From Branchiostoma belcheri (lineage: Eukaryota; Chordata; Leptocardii; Amphioxiformes; Branchiostomatidae), in NCBI RefSeq assembly GCF_001625305.1, contig NW_017804442.1:1258265-1322264 (forward strand): a DNA stretch of 64,000 nucleotides, in the 5' to 3' direction. The notes beneath the pieces were generated by a model. The model was not told the origin of the DNA. It searched no databases and saw only the letters and a program-made list of their open reading frames with translations. Below, one piece after another: positions 23,549-31,578 of this stretch (positions are counted from its first letter, which is position 1; every line of letters begins with the position of its first letter). The translations under genes and the position numbers were made by a program.

Positions 23549-24691
23549 AACACACAAACACACATGCAAACACACACGCACACACAAGCATACGCACACA
23601 CACATGCACACACACACATACACACCCGTTCACACACACACACACACACGAGTAATACACACTCACACCAGTATTACATATAGCACATACTGTTGGTGTC
23701 CTCCCTGTCGAAGATGCGCGCCATGTTGGTTCCCGCGCGAACCTCGTCGTAACTGACTCTGCCGTCGTGGTCGGCGTCGAGAACGTGGAAGATTTGCGCG
23801 TCGTCCGTCAGCTGAAAGACTTGCAGCGGGCTGAAGAACCCGTCGCCTGCGCGACAGATAAAGACCATTAGCCGGGACGGAGGGTGATACATACTCCCAT
23901 CGACATTTGACCCATCGCTCCCGGCATCTTTAACCCACAATTGGAGCCTCCAAGATAGTGACGCTTGTTGACCAGATAAATGGTATGAGGCTTGCTCAGC
24001 AGAAGGCAGATCTCAGTATTTTATGAACGAGAGAAACAAATACAAATTTCGTGCCAAGTGGCAAATTGAGCAGGGAGAAAGTTGGGTAACGTTATGGATG
24101 TTTATCAAACTTGGCATACCGTCGTGGTCCACGGCTAGGATAGCCTGATCCAGAGTCATGCTGGCCAACACCTCGGACTTGGAGAGTCTGCCATCACCGT
24201 CAAGGTCCATTATGCCAAACGTGCTCTGCCTGTACGTGTACGTAACATAGAACTACATCACGATGGAACAAGCTTATTTGTGAATGCTTCCCTAATGAAA
24301 AGACTTGAAAAGTTTAAATAAAGGTTAAACAAATAGCTGTCTTAGTATACAGTCCAGTACTGTAAGCTAAAACCATGGGGTCGTGTGGCTTAAACGGTAG
24401 CGTGTTCGGATCAGGACTAAGAGGTCCCGGGTTCAAATCCTGCCCATGTCACCGATCTTGTACCCTTAGTAAAGGCCCTTTACACGACTTTCCTCACTTC
24501 ACTCAGTTGGAAATGAGTCCCTAGCATCGGTTAGAGACGTTGCGAAACAAACAAACAAAACATATGATTGGTTTATAAGCTATGTTTTCTGGCAGTTAAG
24601 ACACGTTGTATTATAGATAACGGTACATTACGCACCTGCGCACTGGAGAGGCCGTCGCCATGGCAACGAAGAACAGAATGAAGGGTCCCAT
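19107..24691 (-). CDS. Secreted protein with 12 EF-hand loops (gene C)
   Basis: Coding exons on the minus strand are 24636-24691, 24120-24229, 23691-23846, 23003-23188, 22214-22366, 20827-21012, 19770-19922 and 19107-19204. They total 1098 nt, giving 365 residues plus stop. It begins [18 protein letters not shown] with a phase-2 intron inside the RRQ motif, then twelve loops such as [48 protein letters not shown] and [24 protein letters not shown] and [12 protein letters not shown] are less canonical. Short (153-156) and long (186) exons alternate, all phase 1. The C terminus is a unique tail ending NTAGTN. A 5'-UTR acceptor lies just upstream of the ATG, but no promoter was located. It is the most diverged family member in the window. 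Extracellular calcium binding is inferred. Confidence 0.87.
19950..20403 (-). mobile_element. LINE 3' end (RT C terminus and 3' UTR)
   Basis: In an intron of gene C. Minus-strand translation near 20280-20390 gives [19 protein letters not shown] and then a stop, the typical WNxLP block at the end of CR1/Jockey-type ORF2. The 3' UTR runs to an AAATAAACAAACAAAC tail at about 19955-19975. Confidence 0.7.
20405..20572. mobile_element. Palindromic MITE (family M1)
   Basis: AGCCTCTACAAGGCTTCGGG at the left and its complement at the right. The centre is partly rearranged. It abuts the LINE fragment at 19950-20403. Confidence 0.75.
21045..21165. mobile_element. Fragment of a piggyBac-like MITE family
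   Basis: It contains CCTTGCCCTGCGG, CACATACAGTGCCATCTATA and GGGGGTATTTCTCGTGC, matching the left part of the elements at 34861-35096 and 40982-41226. Confidence 0.6.
21326..21402 (-). other. Partial duplicate of a gene C long exon, possible alternative last exon
   Basis: It repeats the first 70 or so bases of exon 20827-21012 almost exactly, including the acceptor CTTCCAG. It keeps the frame ([14 protein letters not shown]) and then reaches an in-frame TAA at 21326-21328. It could be silent debris or a terminal exon producing a shorter protein. Confidence 0.5.
21705..21900 (-). repeat. Two decayed further copies of the gene C exon edge
   Basis: Bases 21705-21750 and 21841-21895 resemble the exon start and its flank (CTCTG, TCTTC, CCACTTC, then GGTGGCCG and AAGATTAAG). 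Indels have destroyed the frame. Confidence 0.45.
22830..22990 (+). mobile_element. tRNA-derived SINE, 5'-truncated
   Basis: This is the 3' half of the SINE family, from the GGCACTTTACACGA core through TTGGTGGCGGCAT to a TTGTGATGAATGTTG tail. Confidence 0.75.
23469..23655. repeat. (CT)n then (CA)n compound microsatellite
   Basis: About 40 bases of CT followed by about 140 bases of imperfect CA, in the intron between two gene C exons. Confidence 0.95.
24377..24530 (+). mobile_element. tRNA-derived SINE, 5' half
   Basis: It has GGGGTCGTGTGGCTTAAACG at the start, a diverged B box GGGTTCAAATCC and the core. It ends in a run of AAAC repeats rather than the usual tail. Confidence 0.75.
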
Positions 24692-24749
24692 TGTTGATTC
24701 GGTGATGAACAAAACCTGCGTATGTCGACAGCAACTGTTAGTAGAGAAT

Positions 24750-24927
24750 AGCCTCTACCAGGCTTCTGTAGGCAGCTGGAAAGAGTAGAAATCGCCAAAT
24801 AGAGAGATAGCATACCAAGATAGCGACCAACTGTTCTCCCCTGCCGACCAAACTCCCCTGGCATGCTATCTCTCTATTTGGCCGATTTCTACTCTTTCCA
24901 GCCGCCTCCCGAAGCCTGGTAGAGGCT
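24750..24927. mobile_element. Palindromic MITE (family M1)
   Basis: A complete copy with both AGCCTCTACCAGGCTTC-type ends, just upstream of the gene C signal-peptide exon. It may sit in or near the 5'-UTR intron or promoter. Confidence 0.8.
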
Positions 24928-25543
24928 CAGTAGAGAAGATAAACCTCAAGGCACTTTCAATAGATCATCCGAAGGATCATCAAAACCTTTACTTTAGAGG
25001 CTTGTAACTTAATGTAAACATAAAAATTTTATTGGATCGGGTTATGAAATACAGTAACGGAATAGTTTAAACAAAATAAAAGATGATCACCATTGCATTT
25101 TTCGTTCCAAACATATCATAGTGAATACGGACATGTCCAAATTAATATTGTCATCTGATACTACAAACAATATAATATAAGATACTGGCTCGAAATACGT
25201 ACGCTGGTTTTTTTCACAAACCTATTTTAGCTCCCTAGTCCTTCTAGACTGGTTGTAGCGGAAAGGATTTAGGACTCGAGAGCTAATCACCAAGCAGATC
25301 TTTTGGTGGGGGTAAGACACCACTCGGGCGGGGAAATGGTTACAGATTGGCCTATTTGATACTGTCATAACCCCACCAAAAGATCTGCTTGGAGATTATC
25401 GAGAGCTATAATAGGTTTGTTAACCAGGCTAGAGTCCTACATTCTCTATTTTCGGAGAGAATGTAGGACTCGGGAGCTAAAATAAGTTTCGTAAACAGGC
25501 GACAAAATACGATACTACCTCGGAGTACTGTAAGTGTAGCATT
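24928..25543. repeat. Inverted-repeat element around CCAAGCAGATCTTTTGG, no gene
   Basis: CCAAGCAGATCTTTTGGTGG (from about 25292) pairs with CCACCAAAAGATCTGCTTGG (from about 25374). Outer arms also pair (CTCGAGAGCTAAT and ATTATCGAGAGCT). A hairpin with a 16-base perfect stem, GAGTCCTACATTCTCT and its complement, occupies 25432-25471. Confidence 0.6.
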
Positions 25544-25807
25544 TGGGGTCGTTTGCGTAGTGGCAGCGTGCTCGACGCAAAAACCAAGAGGTCCCGGGTT
25601 CGAGTCCTGACATGCCACTGATCTTGTGCCCTTGGGAAAGGCACTTTACCCGACTTTCCTTACTTAACTCAGGTGAAAATGAGTATTGCCTTGTCATTCT
25701 GTATTCGTCCCCTGCGTTGGTGGCGGCATGAAATAAGTTAATATATTATATTATTAACCGCGTGTGCTGTCACCATGTCTAGTCATGAAATGTTGGAATA
25801 TAAAAAA
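25544..25807 (+). mobile_element. tRNA-derived SINE
   Basis: A full plus-strand copy with the exact B box GGGTTCGAGTCC. The 3' part has a small AT-rich insertion. Confidence 0.83.
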
Positions 25808-26593
25808 GGGTAGTATTATGTATAAACGCCCATAGCCTCACCTGATCAGAAGACGAAGAAAATGTACTAAGACAGGGTGTGCAGGCAGCGTCTCGTTTTA
25901 GTAAAAGAACCGTGGGAGATTCTCCAGCTTCTTACAACATATTTCCAAATAGACCCGCCAAAAGGTTCAACAAAGGTGGGGAGCTAATATAAGATAGGTG
26001 TGGTAAACAGGCTAAGGCCACACCCACTTAATTTTATGGATGACTTTTTGCCTGTTCTCAAAAAAAAAGACCACGTCCTCCGAGGCTCTGGCCTGGCTCT
26101 AGGCCTGGGTAGTCAATGGTTGCTAGCGACAATACGGAGCCAGTGGTAACTCTGGAGGATGGCACCCAGGCTACCGAAGCTCCACGACTCAAGAGCTCAT
26201 TACATGCGTGCAGTGTCGATTCATAAATTCCGCAAAAAGCCAGCATGTGCAGGCTTGTCGTATACGTCGCTATGTACTGCCGCTAATTCACAGTACCAGT
26301 TTTGTATTCCTGTGGTTTAGTAGCATTTTTATTTTTGGCCGGATTTTTTTTATTCGCCCGCACGCACTAGTTTGGGGGTCTTCAGAGGATGTCATCCATA
26401 AAATTACGTCGGTGAGGCCTGAACAGGCGCTACAATGTACAATACAGTGATAAAGGTCAAAGGGTCAACAAAGGTGACATTATCTAACAATAGGAGATAA
26501 CAACTTCCTCTATGGACAGAGATAATGACGAAAAGTACGGTGGCCGACAGGTACAACTGTTGATGTGTAATACGTATCTAGAGATGCTGACTA
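25808..26593. other. Non-coding, short inverted repeats only
   Basis: No gene is seen. Bases 26085-26180 have ends reading AGGCCTGGGT and ACCCAGGCT, similar to 58286-58345. Confidence 0.5.
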
Positions 26594-26833
26594 TATTCCA
26601 ACATGTAATCACAAGACGTGGGAACGGCACACTCAAGTTTTTTTCAACTTATATTAATGCCGCCAGCAACACAAGGGACAATACAATACACATTTTCCCC
26701 TGAGCGAAGTGAGGAAAGTCGTGTAAAGTTCCTGGCACAAGATCGGTGGCACAAGATCGGTGGCATGTCATGACTCGAACCGGGACCTCTTGGTTCCGAG
26801 TCGAACACTCTGCCGCTACGCCACACGACCCCA
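26594..26833 (-). mobile_element. tRNA-derived SINE
   Basis: A complete minus-strand copy, with the TTCCAACATGTAATCACAAG tail at the left and CGCTACGCCACACGACCCCA at the right. Confidence 0.87.
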
Positions 26834-27804
26834 CGCTAAGTATTGACTATATATACTATTGACTATGTATATTATGTTCAGAAAGTACAAGTCAGTGGGT
26901 GTTACTTTCTGGCCCTAAAACTAGTATACATACGTTTGTCAAAATCCTTAGAGGTTGTACTTAAACAGTATATCAATATCAACAAACCCGTTTTTCGAAA
27001 AGCACCCAATCGAAGTCAAATAAGTGCCACATAATTCACACTACAAAGACATAAAAATGTGAAAACTATAATACCTTTAGTCTATATGGCTAATGACAGA
27101 GAAAAGACTCTTAATATGTTTCCATTGCAGGATGAATATATATCAAGAACACGTTTTTATTTTATGTCATTTTACACAAATTTTACACATCTAACCACCC
27201 CAATTCCGGTCCTAGATAGAACCAGTAAATACCTCGTCACTATAATGTAGATAACAGATAAGTGTTAGAAAACAAATATAAACATTAACCTGCAGACTCA
27301 TCACTAGATGAAAAAATGAATTATAAAACAAAGATAAACGATGACTATATAATACTTACATAATAGATATATAATAGTTATATAAAAGTTACATAATAGT
27401 TATATGATAGTTATATAAACCTTGACTATGCGGTGTTATTGACATCGGCACAGACCACGTGACTGGTTACTATGGTGATGCCCGGCGAATCTAGGCTCCC
27501 ATTGGTGTTTAGATATTTTTTGATACAGCTTTACCAGGCGTTAGTCACACACTCTGTAAGCAGTTGACCTGGAGGAGACTAAGAGTATGTTTAATATGCT
27601 ACAACTGCTCGTAAAGCTGTAAATCTACGCGTCCTCTCGATGGAAAGTACTTAGGCATATTTGTCCTCTTCCATATGCACGAACTCGCACAGAACTTTAA
27701 TATGCCTCCCCGTTTTTTCGTTCCCAACCCCTCTGTTACTTGCATGCCGTTTCGTATAGTCTAGTCATATAAAGTCTCGCACAACATCACAGGCACAATA
27801 CAGT
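26834..27804. other. Region downstream of kinase gene D, no gene seen
   Basis: It is AT-rich, with short tandem units of the ATAATAGTTATATA type at about 27335-27425. Part of it should be the 3' UTR of gene D, but no clear AATAAA on the minus strand was placed. Confidence 0.45.
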
Positions 27805-30581
27805 CTACAACGCCGTCTCTCGTTCGAGAATCTCATACGGCTTCATCAGTTCTTCCAGCGACTTTTCCAACGCATCTGGCTCCGGTCTCGCGGTAGGGTT
27901 TTCCCGCCAACATGCCCGCATCAGCCCGTACAGATCCCCCGAGCACCCCGCTGGTCTCGGCAGCCGGATCCCCCGTCTGAGGATCACAGCGAGCTCCGGA
28001 AAACTCGGGTGAATCTTGTCGCCGTAGCACGGATCTTGTCCCAGCGTGGCGATCTCCCACAGCAGGACGCCGAAGGACCAGACGTCGCTCTGGCAGGTGT
28101 ACTCGCCGGTCTCGATGGACTCCAGCGCCATCCACTTCAGCGGAAGAAGCTTGTGGCACCCGTCGTGACTCGTGGAGACGTAATCGGCGGCGGTGTAGAC
28201 GTCTCGCGCCAGCCCAAAGTCTGCCAACTTGGCCACGTCGTCCGCCGTGATCAGCACGTTCCTGGCGGCCACGTCGCGATGCACGATTCGCAGACGTTGG
28301 AGTTCTCCTAGTGCGCGTGCCACGTGTACCGCGTACCGAAGAAAATGGCCAAGCAGGACGGCCAGGGCTTCGTCTTCATTGTTTCTGAACTGCTGAAGGA
28401 CCCACAAGAGGTCTCCTTTTGGGGAGTATTCTAGCAGAATGTACTTTTCTTTCGACTTGGTGATCATCCCCAAGAGTTGGACAATGTGTGACCTGCGAAC
28501 GTCGTGGTCTTTCTCTTCGTGCACGGCGACCAGGATGGCGGCTTCCCGGTAAAAGTCTCGGTAGGACTGCGCCTCTCCTGCGCGGACGGTCTTGGCGGCC
28601 ACGACGACGTCCCCTTTCGGCGTGCGGAGCCGCGCTTGTATCACCTGCCCAAACTTTCCTATCCCTATCAGGGGACCGGGAGTAAGATGCTGGATCTTCT
28701 TCTGCCAGCGTTTGAGCCATCCCGGCTGTAGGCTCTGCGCTAGGTCCTCCTCCACACGCTTCAGCTCACGCAAAACTTCCGCTTCGTGGTCTCCTTTTTC
28801 ACGAAACAGCCAGTCTTGTACAACACGAGTAGTAGTACTATAAAGATCAAGAGTACGGAGCCCATGGGAACAAGGATTTCGATTAGCGATGTAGCCTGAG
28901 TGACTCGAACCATGTCGCAGTTCCCACCTCCCCACGGTGGCACACACGCACAGCTGCCGTCCACGTTGTCACAGGTGCCGTTGTTTTGACAGCTGCAAAC
29001 CTGCCGGCACCTCCAACCGTACCGGCTTTTGGGACAGGGTCCGTCGCAGTCCACTCCGTACCAGCCTGCCGTGCAGTTACACCTGCCGTCGCTACGACTA
29101 CAGCTCGCCCCGTTTTGACATGTGCAGTCCCTGGTACAGTCTTTACCGTACGTGCCATGCGGACATTGTGTCTGACACCTGGTTCCCGTCCATCCCTGTG
29201 GACAGACACAACCGGCCCACCGGTCACAGCTGGCACCTTGTAGGCAATCACACACTTCCTCACAGAGTTCGCCTTTTCTGTTCTGTGGGCAATTGACATT
29301 TAACACAATGGTTGCATCGTAGACCTTTCCGTATTTGTCTGTGGCCTGGCACGTATAGAGACCGTCGTCGTGTAACTGTGCGTTGAAAATCTTTATGTCC
29401 AATTGAGTTACGCCGACTCTGACTATCTCAGAAGCATTAGGAAACCGCAGCGACAAAGTTTCGACTCCCATGTGGTACACGCGGCAGTGAATCGTCACGT
29501 TGGTGGAAATGTAGATCTCCCGCGAATCGCCAGGCGTCGTTGTTGCGGAAATGTCAGGTTTGGGAATGTCGCAGGCGACACCCTGCCAGCCGTGTTGACA
29601 TTTACACGCACCATTAAACCCGTGGCAGCGGGCGCCGTTCTTACAGATACAGGTTTGGTCGCAGAGTAAGCCGAATTTCCCAACAGGACAGCCTTTTAAG
29701 TGGACGTCTATGTGTAAAGACTGCACGTGTACAATTCTTATCGGGTTTGGCGGTTTGCTTATACGCACAGGTCCTTTTAATTTGGGAACTTTACAGACGT
29801 AACGTAACGTGGTCTTGGAGGGAAACGAAACAGTGAATTCCCCATTAAGCTTCCCGCTGCGTTGCAAATATCGTGATAGAGGATGAAGGTAAAAAACCCG
29901 AAAGGATAGTTCATGACCGCTTAAGTCTGAACAAGTGAGTTTACGAACTTTCCCGGACTCCATCAGCTGCTCTGCTGCTACAATATCGTTCAGCTCATGT
30001 ACGGCCCATATGGCCTTTAGCTGACATTTACTACTGTTTGCATCGAGTATATGCGTAAGGCTCGGAGTGTCACTGTCACCTATTTTTTTGCTTATTTCGG
30101 CCCTTAGTAGAAACAGATCTCCACTTTCTATTTCAGCTTCCCCGTTGAATTCAAATCCTAACAGATATTCTCCAGTGTCCTTACCGGTGGGGTTGATCGG
30201 AGTTTCACACGTCTCGTTGTACACGGGAGGATAGCCCGACACGTCGGTAACCTGTATCAAGACGCTCACGACCTCCTCAACTAGACCACCGACGCGAATC
30301 TTGATGTTATATTCCGACTGTACTGACCAGTCCAGAGGGTTGGCGACCACAAGGGCGCACTCCTCGGTCAGACGGAACCTGCCGTACGGATCTCCCTCCG
30401 TTTTCGCACACGGAAGTTCCGCTTTTCGTGTGGCCAACAGCGCGCTGGCAGCGACAATCTCTGTCCCAAGGTTCGCCGTTTCAGGCACGGACACGCTGAG
30501 GTTGCGACCTGCCGACAACCTGGCCCAACTCGGGACGCCGTAGACAACAAGCAGAAGCGATATTAGTAGGTTATAAGCCAT
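27805..30581 (-). pseudogene. Receptor tyrosine kinase gene D, single-base frameshift
   Basis: The mirror copy of gene E. From the ATG at 30581 the frame gives a signal peptide (MAYNLLISLLLVVYGVPSWA), a cadherin-like segment, EGF, Ig, three EGF and a transmembrane helix, then ends at 28761 after FVKKETTKRKFCVS. The kinase follows in another frame and is intact to the TAG at 27805-27807, with GIGKFGQV, HRDVAARN and DFGLARD. Next to gene E, one A is missing near 28792 (GGAGACC against GGAAGACC). As read, the product is a 606-residue membrane receptor lacking its kinase. This could be a decoy, a recent pseudogene or an assembly error. There are no introns. The near-perfect conservation of the kinase frame argues that the lesion is very recent or an artefact. 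Confidence 0.82.
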
Positions 30582-31578
30582 GACAAAGCCGTTTGTGGGA
30601 ATAATGTTGACAGTGGAAAAACCCAACACCAACGCAGGGGCACAACTCGTCGTGTCCTGTTCAGCAGTGACGTTCCTCGTAATTATCTCCTATTTTTAAA
30701 TTGTATCGCTCAAGGGAAAGTTCCCTCGTTAAAGGCGCCTAATTTGTTACATCTGATCGCTCTCAGTGCTGTTGCGAAATACTGTACACTATTTCGACAC
30801 TAAGATACATCTGTCCCTTTCTTACACACTTTCGCACCGACAGGACTCTTAAATTATTGACCTGTGAAAGAGACTTATTTTGTTACACTGTGTTTACCAT
30901 ACACATACGCGCGCAAGCACACGCACAGAGAACATGGTAAGTCATGGAAGGAAGAGACAGCTAATAAAGGCAGTATCCATTGTCCAGACCGTATTCATTT
31001 GCCAATGGATTTCCCTTGCCAAGTTGATATTTTGCAGCCACCGAAACATCTGCTTGGAGATTAGCATGACTTTCCAGGGGACGGCGTGCTTGTCGGGTAA
31101 GCTGCGTCACGTGATCGTCGACGTGGCGTTACCATGGTAACCAGCACCATGCAGGTTGTCGACTTTGATTTCAGCTGAAAATGTTAACGTAATAAACTCA
31201 TTTCATAAGGTCTTCTGTAACTTATGATTTGTTTATTCCCCGCCTTTGTCGCTCTTGTTATCTTTGTATGATCTGTGAGTGCGTATTCATGTATCAAAAT
31301 TAATTTCTTATTCTAAACTGGTTGAAAATCATGACGGTGTGAGGGTGTATAAGAAATACTGGGACCGCACAATTGTAACATATTAGGTTTGCAACAGCAC
31401 TGAGTGAGAGCGTACCATTATGTTTGCAACAAACTCAAGGACCTTCAACAAGCGAGCATTCCCTTAGGCGATATACCAGTTAAATAGGAGATAATTACCA
31501 GGAACACGACGGGTTGTGCCCCTGCGTTGGTGCTGGTTTTTTTTCACTGTCAACATTATTCCCACAAACCGCTTTGTC
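30582..31578. promoter_or_regulatory. Shared upstream region between kinase genes D and E
   Basis: Inverted homology continues outward from both start codons for about 100-140 bases (both contain a GGAGATAATTAC-type block and GCACAAC/GTTGTGCCCCTGCG). The arms then end. The central part holds a repeat (31033-31200). No TATA box was placed with confidence. Divergent promoters are inferred from layout. Confidence 0.5.
31071..31200 (+). repeat. Repeat left of gene E, inverted copy on its right side
   Basis: It contains CCAGGGGACGG, GTCACGTGA, TAACCATGG/ACCAGCACC, TCAGCTGAAAA and TACGTAATAAAC-type blocks. The reverse complement lies at about 34690-34825. The phrase ATCTGCTTGGAGATTA adjoins both copies. 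Confidence 0.6.
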
